A stretch of 14,101 bases of DNA from Prevotella sp. (GCA_031263965.1 JAISES010000133.1:1-14101), one strand, 5' to 3'. Shown: positions 1 through 7,284, counted from the first letter of the stretch. Numbers and translations are program-made. The notes: generated from the sequence alone by a model not told the origin.

Positions 1-3000
1 CATGGAAAACCCGAATGTATATGTATAGAACGAAACGGGCGTGTATGGATAGGCACTAACGGAGGAGGAGCATATCTCTACAATAAGGAAAGGGACAATT
101 TCAACCAGTATCTCGGCGATAAAAACGGAAATACACTGGCAGGAAAAAATATCTTCACAATGTGCGATTACGGAGACGATTTAATCATAGGAGTACATGA
201 AGGGAAACTGGAAAAGCTGAATAAGAAGAGGAATGTTTTGCAGGAAGTAAATATACCGGATGTTCACTATAAGATCATCCGCCATATTATCCGTCTGGGA
301 GACGAACTATGGGTGGGCACTATGAACGGTATATATATTATAAACGAAACGGAAAAGACGGTAGTTAACATAAAAGAAGACCCCATGGATAACGAATCGC
401 TTTCCGATAATATGATCGAAGATATATACCGCGATAGAGAAGGAGGTATCTGGATAGGGACAATTTACGGCGGAGTAAATTATTTATCGCCCAAGAGTAT
501 AAAATTCGACAGATATGTGCCTTTAAGTTCCTATAATTCGATCAGCAGTAAGAAAACCAGTTATCTGGAAGAAGACAGGGATGGAAATATCTGGATATCA
601 TCTGAAAATGCTGATATAGATATTTTCAACCCCAGCAACGGGCAATTTAAGAACATAAGGAGGAAGGCAGACAATTCATCCCATCACGAGCGGATTATAA
701 CATTATTCCTTGATGAAGATAAAATGTTGGTTGGCTACTTCAAAAGGGGACTCGACGTAATTTCTATACCCAATCTGGAAACGAAACATTATGATGCGGA
801 ACAGTTAGGTATTATGGAGCCAAGTGTCTTTGCCTTTTATCGGGATCGCTTCAGGCGCATATGGATTGGCAATGGCTGGGGTATTTTTCTCGGGAATGAT
901 TTTTCCGGTAAATTCACACCACAACCCCAGTTGGGATTGAATTTTGTATATGATATCGTAGAAGATACGGACGGTTACGTTTGGGTGGCAACAATCGGTA
1001 ACGGGGTTTATAAACACAATATCGAAACTAAGGAAACAAAACGATATTTGCATGATAGCGAAGATCCGGCATCGCTAAGTTCAAATTCGGTGAGCAGTAT
1101 CTTTATCGATTCCGCAGGAAGGATCTGGTTTTCTACAGACAGAGGCGGAATTTGTTATTACAACAAAGATACGGACAATTTTACTTCATATTCCATAAAA
1201 GACGGTTTACCCGATGATGTAGCGTATAAAATATTAGAAGATAAGCAGCATAACCTTTGGTTTGGCACCAACAATGGTTTGGTCAGGTTTAATCCTCAAA
1301 CGAAGGATGTCCGTGTATTCAAGGAGAACCAGGGGTTGCCCGGGAATCAATTTCTCTATAAATCGGCATTGGCGTCGGGCTCGGGTAAGTTCTACTTCGG
1401 CGGAGTCGACGGGTTGGTTGTTTTCGATCCGAACCAGTACGAGGAAAATGCTTTCATCCCTCCTGTTTACATTACTAAACTAACGATATTTAACAAAGAA
1501 GCGATGATCGATCATCCGGATTTTCCGTTGAGAGAAAGTATCACGCATAGTAAAAGCATAGTATTGAACTATAACCAGACAAATATAGGATTTGAATTTG
1601 TAGCATTAAGCTATGCCTGCCCGGGAGCAAACAAATATGCCTACATGATGGAAGGTATCGATGAAAATTGGATATATTGCGGCAATCTGCAGAGTGTTTC
1701 TTATGCAAAATTACATCCCGGAAAATACCGTTTCAGGGTAAAAGCAAGTAATAATGACGGATTGTGGAATGAAGACGGCGCTTGTATCGATATAGAAATC
1801 CTTCCTCCGTGGTGGCAGTCTGCCATAGCTTATATCCTTTACTCGATCTTTTTTATTACGGGTATATCGCTTTGCTTACACTGGTATAATAAAAGGCAAA
1901 AGAAACGGGAACTGGAGAGGCAAAAGTTATTTGAAACAGAAAAAGAGAAAGAACTTTATAGTTCGAAAGTAGACTTTTTTACAAATATAGCCCATGAGAT
2001 CAGAACACCTGTGACACTTATAAACGGACCGTTGGAATCTCTGCTCGATATGGATGTTAAAGATCCGGAAATAAGGAAGAACCTCCTGATTATGGAAAAA
2101 AACACCTCTGATTTATTAATTCTGACAAACCAGCTTTTAGACTTTAAAAAGGTCGATGCTCATAAATTTATCCTTACATTTACCATAAATAATATTTCTG
2201 AAATATTACAGGAAACCTATACCCGGTTCGAATTATTAGCTACTCAAAAGAGAAGAAAAATTGAGTTGGCCATTCTTCCCGAATTTCATGCCCCTGCCGA
2301 TAAAGAGGCTTTAATAAAGATTCTTAATAATTTATTTTCAAACGCTATCTTATATTCTTCACAAAATATAAAGATAGAATTGATGAATAACGATGATGAA
2401 AACCGCAATTACATTATCCGCTTCAGCAACGATGGAAAACTGATTCCGGAAGAAATGAAAGAACGTATTTTCGATCCGTTCTATCAACTGGATAGTAATA
2501 AGAATACAAACTCATCATCCGGCATAGGACTATCGCTTGCCCGTTCGCTCGCACAATTGCACAACGGCAGTTTGTCTCTGGATCTAAGTTCCGGACTGAA
2601 TACCTTTATACTGAAGTTACCTTTGGAACAGGCAAAAGCTGAAAAAATGAGTCCGAAGAATGATATTATAATAGAGGAGTCTGAAATTATGCATAAAAAG
2701 CATTCTTCAGAAGCTTTACTTATTGTAGAAGATAATGAAGAACTACTCTCTTTTATACTCGATAAACTCAAAGATTTTTATGAGGTTACAGGAGTAAATA
2801 ATGGAGAAGAAGCTATTGCTGTTTTAAAAGAGATAAGAATAGACCTCATGATATCAGATATTATGATGCCTGATATGGATGGTTTCGAATTATGCCAGGC
2901 AATAAAATCGAATGTGGAACATAGCCATATCCCTATCATATTACTCACGGCAAAACATGATCTGCAAAGCAAGATAAGAGGTTTGGAGGCAGGAGCGGAT

Positions 3001-3468
3001 GCCTATATAGAAAAGCCTTTTTCTGTTAACCATCTTATTTCGCAAGTAAAAACATTGTTGACAAACAGAAGGCGGGAAAAAGAGGCTTTCATACAAAAGC
3101 CGCTGCTTGCTGTGCAACAGATGGGCATGACTAAAGCGGATGAACAGTTTATGAACCTGATTATCGATATGATAAACGAAAACATAACGAATAATAATTT
3201 TAGCGTGGAGGTTCTGGCAGACCTTGTAACGATGAGCCGTTCAAGTCTTCACAGGAAAATAAAAGCCTTGTCGGGACTTTCCCCTGCTGACTTCATTCGT
3301 TTGATCAGACTGAAAAAGGCGGCGAAAATACTTGTTGATAACGAATATAGCATAGCGGAAGTGTGTTATTTGACAGGTATTAATTCACCGTCATATTTCA
3401 CCAAGATATTTCAAAAACAATTTGGAATGACCCCAAAAGAGTTTAGAAATAAAATGCAGGCCGGTTAA
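1..3468 (+). CDS. Hybrid two-component system (HTCS) sensor histidine kinase / AraC-type response regulator, 5' partial
   Basis: The reading frame is open from base 1, so the gene begins before the window; 1155 codons are visible, and the ATG at 160 is internal. About nine regulator-propeller repeats (for example DREGGIWIGT, DTDGYVWVAT, DKQHNLWFGT) fill residues 1-480. A Y_Y_Y-type domain (YMMEGIDENW, GKYRFRVKASN) follows at about 545-600. One membrane segment lies at about 606-628, then a charged helical linker. The histidine kinase has its H-box FFTNIAHEIRTP with phospho-His 665, an N-box near 776-782 and a GIGLSLA ATP-lid motif near 841. The receiver domain has acidic residues in VEDNEE, phospho-Asp 953 in SDIMMPD and Lys in EKPFS. 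A C-terminal AraC-type DNA-binding domain occupies about 1045-1155. Known HTCS proteins sense glycan fragments in the periplasm and activate a polysaccharide utilisation locus. The GH28 gene downstream suggests a pectin-derived ligand, which is inference. All catalytic residues appear intact. Confidence 0.96.
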   Translation, partial: HGKPECICIERNGRVWIGTNGGGAYLYNKERDNFNQYLGDKNGNTLAGKNIFTMCDYGDDLIIGVHEGKLEKLNKKRNVLQEVNIPDVHYKIIRHIIRLGDELWVGTMNGIYIINETEKTVVNIKEDPMDNESLSDNMIEDIYRDREGGIWIGTIYGGVNYLSPKSIKFDRYVPLSSYNSISSKKTSYLEEDRDGNIWISSENADIDIFNPSNGQFKNIRRKADNSSHHERIITLFLDEDKMLVGYFKRGLDVISIPNLETKHYDAEQLGIMEPSVFAFYRDRFRRIWIGNGWGIFLGNDFSGKFTPQPQLGLNFVYDIVEDTDGYVWVATIGNGVYKHNIETKETKRYLHDSEDPASLSSNSVSSIFIDSAGRIWFSTDRGGICYYNKDTDNFTSYSIKDGLPDDVAYKILEDKQHNLWFGTNNGLVRFNPQTKDVRVFKENQGLPGNQFLYKSALASGSGKFYFGGVDGLVVFDPNQYEENAFIPPVYITKLTIFNKEAMIDHPDFPLRESITHSKSIVLNYNQTNIGFEFVALSYACPGANKYAYMMEGIDENWIYCGNLQSVSYAKLHPGKYRFRVKASNNDGLWNEDGACIDIEILPPWWQSAIAYILYSIFFITGISLCLHWYNKRQKKRELERQKLFETEKEKELYSSKVDFFTNIAHEIRTPVTLINGPLESLLDMDVKDPEIRKNLLIMEKNTSDLLILTNQLLDFKKVDAHKFILTFTINNISEILQETYTRFELLATQKRRKIELAILPEFHAPADKEALIKILNNLFSNAILYSSQNIKIELMNNDDENRNYIIRFSNDGKLIPEEMKERIFDPFYQLDSNKNTNSSSGIGLSLARSLAQLHNGSLSLDLSSGLNTFILKLPLEQAKAEKMSPKNDIIIEESEIMHKKHSSEALLIVEDNEELLSFILDKLKDFYEVTGVNNGEEAIAVLKEIRIDLMISDIMMPDMDGFELCQAIKSNVEHSHIPIILLTAKHDLQSKIRGLEAGADAYIEKPFSVNHLISQVKTLLTNRRREKEAFIQKPLLAVQQMGMTKADEQFMNLIIDMINENITNNNFSVEVLADLVTMSRSSLHRKIKALSGLSPADFIRLIRLKKAAKILVDNEYSIAEVCYLTGINSPSYFTKIFQKQFGMTPKEFRNKMQAG

Positions 3469-3646
3469 CAGGTCAATGTGCAGCCATATCTGCGCCCATC
3501 TAAGCCTGCAACGGATAGCAGAGTCAGATGGACGCACAAACCTGTTTAATTCAGGAGAATACGGCGGTAAGAAAAAGAAATCCGGGGTATAACCGGCATA
3601 AGGTAATAAAGGACAGGAATATTGATTGTTAAGATAATAGAAAGGA
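3469..3646. other. Non-coding spacer after the HTCS gene
   Basis: This spacer separates the regulator gene from a promoter-like site. It contains one imperfect hairpin (3491-3536, listed separately). One plus-strand frame stays open for about 30 codons (around 3502-3590) and contains an AESDGRTNLF stretch and a Lys-rich end, but it has no start codon and I do not recognise it. Nothing else is visible. A susC/susD pair, which often sits beside an HTCS gene, is absent here. Confidence 0.5.
3491..3536. repeat. Imperfect inverted repeat / hairpin after the HTCS gene
   Basis: TGCGCCCATCT (3491-3501) pairs with AGATGGACGCA (3526-3536) over 10 of 11 positions across a 24-base loop. It lies 22 bases after the HTCS stop codon. 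No T-run follows, so it is not a standard intrinsic terminator, but it could still protect the 3' end or stop transcription weakly. Confidence 0.45.
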
Positions 3647-3677
3647 TTGCAGTAATCAGGAAATAATCCTATGTTTG
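3647..3677 (+). promoter_or_regulatory. Bacteroidetes-type promoter for the antitoxin remnant
   Basis: TATGTTTG at 3670-3677 matches the Bacteroidetes -7 consensus TAnnTTTG. A TTG at 3647-3649 sits 20 bases upstream, within the usual spacing for the -33 element. Transcription would start near 3684, about 28 bases before the ATG at 3712. The site therefore fits as the promoter of the now broken antitoxin gene. It may still supply transcript to the GH28 gene, since I see no second consensus promoter between 3893 and 4026. Confidence 0.5.
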
Positions 3678-3711
3678 TATACCAAGTTAGTCACATTTTA
3701 AATTGAAAGAT

Positions 3712-3892
3712 ATGTTAGTAATCAGTATCAGGGAATTCAGGTACAAATTTTAAGCTTGTTCCTGTTACCGAAAATGATGCTTTGATAAGTAAAGAATATA
3801 TCGAACCGGATGAAGATTTGGCAAGAGCCATTACAGGAGAGGGCCTTTTAAAACGGGTAATCCCGCGAATAGAAGAACTGTTTAGCAAATGA
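3712..3892 (+). pseudogene. Broken Phd/YefM-family antitoxin (internal deletion and frameshift)
   Basis: From the ATG at 3712 the frame reads MLVISIREFRYKF and stops at 3751-3753. MLVIS.REFR is the typical start of Phd/YefM-type antitoxins in Bacteroidetes. In the next frame (3722-3892) the sequence continues with FKLVPVTENDALISKEYI and later EPDEDLARAI, ending IPRIEELFSK, which I read as the middle and C-terminus of the same family. The central part that normally links them (about 25 residues with a Gln-Arg-Gly-Lys type motif) is missing, so a deletion with a frame change near 3738-3745 explains both pieces. Such antitoxins bind their own promoter and a partner toxin. The stop codon overlaps an ATG (ATGA at 3889-3892), the usual coupling to a downstream toxin, but what follows does not resemble a RelE/YoeB toxin. 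Family assignment is from memory of the motif pattern, not a search. Confidence 0.6.
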
Positions 3893-4026
3893 AAGCTCTC
3901 TTTTTGCCGGAAATGAAATATATCGCAGAATCGGAAAACGATACAAGAGCAAATCTTCCGAACAAAGTAAAACGACCGGCTCCACCATTTTTCGATAAAT
4001 ACGGAATAATCTTAAAAAAAAGAATA

Positions 4027-5664
4027 ATGAATAAACGGGAATTTATATTAAGCCTGCTGATTGCAGTTTTCTCAATTACTGGCAATGCGTCTGAAGACAA
4101 AAAGTTTGAATTAATGGTCCAATCGAAAAATTACATCTTACAACAATACAATATAAAGGATTTCGGGGCTGTAGACAGTAAAACAGAATACAGTACCGGC
4201 GCCGTACAGGCAGCCGTAGACAAAGCCTCGGTAGCCGGTGGCGGACGCGTTTATGTTCCTGCCGGCACTTACCTTATATCACCCATAAAGTTGAGGTCGA
4301 ACGTTGAACTGTATCTCGAGGAGGGTGCGACTTTACTGGGCACCACCGACCGGACGAAGTACAATATTCCGGAGGAAAAAAATTATAATCTGGCCGGAGA
4401 GCGTGGTTTGATCTGGGCCGAGGGAGCATCGAATATTTCGATCAGGGGCAAAGGCGCCATCGACGGACAGGGTGAAGCTGTCGCTGAACACACCGGCCGA
4501 TTGGTGGCCGAGGGTGTCATTACCGATAGAAACGGCAGTGCGATCAAAAAATATGTGGAAGACGGCAATACTAAATTTCTCCGCGAATTTCCTCGCCCGC
4601 AAGAAGAAAACCGTCCAATGCTTATAGCGCTATACGACTGTAAAGATGTGGTTCTGGATGGTATACATATTAAGAATGCAGCCACATGGGTAACCACCCT
4701 ATGGCGTTGCGACAATGCCAAATTGATTAATCTCACTGTCAGGAGCAGGGCTTTTTGGAACAACGATGGTATCGACATCATAGATTGCACCAACACACTG
4801 GTGAAAAACTGCGATATCGATTCGGCCGATGACGGTATATGCCTTAAGTCACATATGCGCGATTACCTTTGCGAAAACATAACGATAGAAAATTGTACAG
4901 TGAGTTCCAGCGCAAGCGCCATCAAATTCGGCACCGCTTCGGAAGGAGGATTCCGCAACATAACAGTCCGTAACATAACTGTAAAGGACACTTTCCGTTC
5001 GGCAGTAGCTATTGAAAGCGTTGATGGAGGAATCGCTGAAAATATAACCATTTCGGACATTCGTGCTACGAATACATGGAATGCTATCTTTTTGATTGCC
5101 GGTACCCGCAAAGGGACATCAACGGCAAAGAATGTCACATTCGAGAATATCTACTGCGAGATTCCTGCTTCCAAACCAGATGCTGTTCATGCAAACTATA
5201 CTGTTCCAGACAGAAAGCGGAATCTTTACCCTTCTCTTATTACAGGGTCGCCGGCATCGGATATTGAAAACGTCAAGATCAAAAATTTCCAATTAGTCAT
5301 AGCCGGAGGTGGCACTACCAATATTGCCAACAGCGCTGTTTCCCACCTTCCGGAAATGGATGGACGATATGGACGGTACCCCGAGTACGATATGTTCGGC
5401 GAACTTCCTGCCTGGGGACTTCTGTGCCGCAATGTAAAAGGTCTCCTATTGGAAAATATAAAGTTGCAACTGGAACAGGCCGATTACCGGAACCCTGTCG
5501 TCATGGACAATATATCGGATATAATGATTAAAAAGCTTGAAGTGATCAACGAACAGAAAACACCTGTCATACTGAACAATTCGAGTGCCGCTTCTATTAA
5601 GGATATCAAATCGCAAGCCAACACCAGCGGCAAGATGTATGAAGTGTATAATAATGAAAAATAA
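4027..5664 (+). CDS. Secreted glycoside hydrolase family 28 (polygalacturonase-like) protein
   Basis: The protein has 545 residues. I place the start at 4027 because it gives a clean signal peptide (MNKREFILSLLIAVFSITGNA, cleavage probably after Ala) and follows an A-rich leader. The frame is open back to an ATG at 3889, but the extra 46 residues are charged and would bury the signal peptide. The N-terminus (YNIKDFGAVDS, then VYVPAGTYLISPIKL) and the repeated N-I-T/V turns mark a right-handed parallel beta-helix of the GH28/pectin-lyase fold. GH28 enzymes hydrolyse galacturonic-acid-containing backbones by acid catalysis. The NTD motif appears as NNDGID (245-250) and the Asp pair as SADDGICLKS with D268 and D269. 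The usual His of GHG is replaced within SSSASAIKFGT (293-303), and the RIK motif is not recognisable near AVAIES (326-331). Substrate is therefore uncertain. The upstream HTCS is a plausible regulator. Confidence 0.85.
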   Translation: MNKREFILSLLIAVFSITGNASEDKKFELMVQSKNYILQQYNIKDFGAVDSKTEYSTGAVQAAVDKASVAGGGRVYVPAGTYLISPIKLRSNVELYLEEGATLLGTTDRTKYNIPEEKNYNLAGERGLIWAEGASNISIRGKGAIDGQGEAVAEHTGRLVAEGVITDRNGSAIKKYVEDGNTKFLREFPRPQEENRPMLIALYDCKDVVLDGIHIKNAATWVTTLWRCDNAKLINLTVRSRAFWNNDGIDIIDCTNTLVKNCDIDSADDGICLKSHMRDYLCENITIENCTVSSSASAIKFGTASEGGFRNITVRNITVKDTFRSAVAIESVDGGIAENITISDIRATNTWNAIFLIAGTRKGTSTAKNVTFENIYCEIPASKPDAVHANYTVPDRKRNLYPSLITGSPASDIENVKIKNFQLVIAGGGTTNIANSAVSHLPEMDGRYGRYPEYDMFGELPAWGLLCRNVKGLLLENIKLQLEQADYRNPVVMDNISDIMIKKLEVINEQKTPVILNNSSAASIKDIKSQANTSGKMYEVYNNEK

Positions 5665-5828
5665 GAATCAGCCTGTTAAAATTCCGATTGCTTGCCTTAT
5701 TCAGGTTACCTGAATAGGATACGGCTTTCTATCCGGATAGTTTCGTTCACTCTCTCGGTTTGTTAGCTAGTCGTTCCTTAAAATCATTTTTTACTGTCAT
5801 AGCATCAAAATCAATAAGGGTTTTTGCA
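5665..5828. other. Convergent spacer between GH28 and the minus-strand Cys-rich frame
   Basis: This spacer lies between the GH28 stop and the end of the minus-strand Cys-rich frame. It holds the inverted repeat at 5698-5716 and a second short stem (GGATA 5717-5721 with TATCC 5730-5734). A 17-codon minus-strand frame (MTVKNDFKERLANKPRE) is readable but too short to call. I see no other gene. Confidence 0.4.
5698..5716. terminator. Perfect inverted repeat downstream of GH28, possible terminator
   Basis: TATTCAGGT and ACCTGAATA are perfect reverse complements around a single central T, 33 bases after the GH28 stop. A second small stem follows directly. There is no T-run on either strand, so termination is only inferred from its place between convergent genes. 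It could instead be a protein-binding palindrome. Confidence 0.35.
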
Positions 5829-6134
5829 CTAGCATTTATTAGGCTCATTATTACAATTGACAGACCCCACGCAGCTCCAATTGCTATTCACCTGAACATA
5901 TCCACATTGCCATGTTACTTCTGTATTAGCAGGTTGAGTACCGCCTCCACCACCATAAGTAATGGTATATCCATAAGCATTATTAGCAGAGTTATTATCC
6001 GGTGACTGTGCCCCTCCGTAAGAGGCATATCCGCAATATTTGCAACGCAGGTTGGCGTCCGTTACTTCAAACGTGAGTTGTTGAAGATTGGATACATGAT
6101 GCCTTTCGACGTGATTTAGATGTTTTCCATTATC
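5829..6134 (-). pseudogene. Start-less Cys-rich open frame, probable gene remnant
   Basis: On the minus strand a frame runs open for 101 codons to a TAG at 5829-5831. It overlaps the last bases of the aspartyl-protease-like gene by 5 bp and begins just after an in-frame TAA (6135-6137). The translation looks like real protein: HHVSNLQQLTFEVTDANLRC, then CGYASYGG, a Gly run (YGGGGGT), WQCGY, NWSCVG and a C-terminal NCNNEPNKC. It has six cysteines, many Asn, Gly and Tyr, and no long hydrophobic stretch. There is no ATG, GTG or TTG before residue 70, so it cannot start normally. It is probably the 3' end of a small exported Cys-rich protein gene whose 5' end was lost or frameshifted. I do not recognise the family. 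Faint similarity in layout to Bacteroidales NVEALA-type small exported peptides is only a guess. Confidence 0.5.
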
Positions 6135-7074
6135 TTAATTTCTTTAGATACAATATTTCGTTTTTATAATCAAGAATAATATCAAAACGCGCCAGAAAGT
6201 GAATTCCCAGAACACCGAGGAAATCATCTACTGAAATAACTGACTTTTGGATAAGAGTGTTTTGCATTGTGATACCACCCAATTGTACATCGACCGTGTC
6301 CCGCAGATTTTCCAATATTGAGCTGTTTATTTGTTCACAAGTCAACGGTCTTGACATAGCAGTTGCCGCTTTTAAACCAATGGAACCTTCAAATCCATAA
6401 TCAACCATAAAATTGCCCTCAATACTGCAAGTCTCATTGTTTTTTGAGAATAAAATTTCTGTTTTTATCGTTGGAACATCTTTAATTGTTGTAAAGGGTA
6501 TTTTCGCATATCCTTCTTCGGCGACAGAATCCAATGACAACAGATATTTTTCTTTCAAGTTTATATTTAATATTCCATTTTTTGCAAACGCTTTTATTGG
6601 CAGTATGCCTTTTACGGTATCGCATCTGGAAGAAAAATTACAAATATTACCGGCTAATACCCTCGCCATTTTATTTGATAACAAATTTGCAAACAAGGGA
6701 TATCTGTCACGGTCGACCGTTGTCCAATAAACACGAGAAGCCTTCGTGTTGAAAATGTTATGCATTGTAGACACAACCATGGGGGAAGTTCGAATTTCAA
6801 TACCTACATCATTATCCGAGATGTATGCGCTATCAATTAAGAAAGATTCAATGCCACTATCTACAATTATCTTGATTTTTGCCGAATCGTTTAGCCAAAA
6901 GTCATAAAAAATTGCACTATTACCATCGTATTGTATCGGCACAGCATCTCTGGGCAACACCATTTCGCATTGCGGATGTTGTTCTATACTTTGGCTTTGG
7001 CAGCCATTGCAACTAAGCAGATTAATGGTAAAAAATAGAATAATGGTAAAAAATAGAATAATAAAGCATTTCAT
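6130..7074 (-). CDS. Lipoprotein with two-lobe aspartyl protease (pepsin/retropepsin-like) layout
   Basis: The protein has 314 residues and begins with a hydrophobic signal (residues 4-20) and lipobox LLSC with Cys 22, so it should be a lipid-anchored envelope protein. The first lobe has KIIVDSGIESFLID with the catalytic-type DSG at 72-74 and a later GILPIKAF (156-163). The second lobe repeats this plan with FMVDYGFEGSIGL (Asp 225) and GVLGIHFL followed by FDIILDYKNE (287-306). Aspartyl proteases use one Asp from each lobe, normally in D-[T/S]-G. Here the second motif is D-Y-G, which may reduce or change activity. The ATG at 7074 is supported by the signal peptide, although no Shine-Dalgarno site is visible. 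It stands alone on the minus strand, with the start-less Cys-rich frame directly downstream. Substrate and role are unknown. Several internal cysteines (146, 151, 216, 246) are compatible with an oxidising compartment. Confidence 0.7.
   Translation of the reverse strand: MKCFIILFFTIILFFTINLLSCNGCQSQSIEQHPQCEMVLPRDAVPIQYDGNSAIFYDFWLNDSAKIKIIVDSGIESFLIDSAYISDNDVGIEIRTSPMVVSTMHNIFNTKASRVYWTTVDRDRYPLFANLLSNKMARVLAGNICNFSSRCDTVKGILPIKAFAKNGILNINLKEKYLLSLDSVAEEGYAKIPFTTIKDVPTIKTEILFSKNNETCSIEGNFMVDYGFEGSIGLKAATAMSRPLTCEQINSSILENLRDTVDVQLGGITMQNTLIQKSVISVDDFLGVLGIHFLARFDIILDYKNEILYLKKLR
7023..7058. repeat. Perfect 18-bp tandem duplication in the lipoprotein signal peptide
   Basis: TAATGGTAAAAAATAGAA occurs twice, head to tail (7023-7040 and 7041-7058). 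On the minus strand it encodes FFTIIL followed by FFTINL, so the hydrophobic core of the signal peptide is doubled in frame. It looks like replication slippage. Confidence 0.95.
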
Positions 7075-7218
7075 TATGTGTTGTGATTTTAATTTATAAA
7101 AACTATATCTTTTTCTATTTAGGATAGTATAGATTAGAAGAAAACTATTTGCAAGTTAAGTAATATAAAAACATTTAAGAGTATCCTAATGCGATATAGC
7201 TTCGAGAACTGCGCCGGA
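7075..7218. other. AT-rich spacer upstream of the lipoprotein gene
   Basis: This is the 5' region of the minus-strand lipoprotein gene and should hold its promoter, but no full TAnnTTTG box with a spaced TTTG is visible. The 8-bp arms TTAGGATA (7119-7126) and TATCCTAA (7182-7189) form an inverted repeat 55 bp apart. Nothing else is seen. Confidence 0.35.
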
Positions 7219-7284
7219 TTACTTGCGTATCCGGTATTCTTCGGGGGTTATGTTATATTCTTTCAGGAATTCGCGGTTTGAAAC
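7219..7284 (-). pseudogene. Remnant of an AraC-family regulator C-terminus
   Basis: On the minus strand the frame reads VSNREFLKEYNITPEEYRIR, a Lys, then TAA (7219-7221). This matches the end of the AraC-type DNA-binding domain, where a S-x-R-x-F-K-K-x-x-G-x-(T/S)-P-x-E-Y-R pattern is usual; compare FTKIFQKQFGMTPKEFR at the end of the HTCS protein in this window. Upstream the frame runs into the asnS terminator hairpin and no AraC sequence is visible, so only about 21 residues survive. Confidence is limited by the short length. Confidence 0.4.

Noticed and set aside
160..3468. ATG at 160 as the start of the HTCS gene
   Set aside because: The same frame is open to base 1 and encodes a further propeller repeat (RVWIGTNGGGAYLYN), so the gene is cut by the window edge.
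3491..3536. Intrinsic terminator of the HTCS gene
   Set aside because: The hairpin is imperfect, has a 24-base loop and lacks a following T-run, so I list it only as an inverted repeat.
4383..4796. 137-codon minus-strand open frame within GH28
   Set aside because: It is fully antisense to a clear beta-helix enzyme and has no recognisable motif.
5760..6005. 81-codon plus-strand open frame
   Set aside because: It is antisense to the Cys-rich minus-strand frame and its composition is not protein-like; the minus-strand reading is much more convincing.
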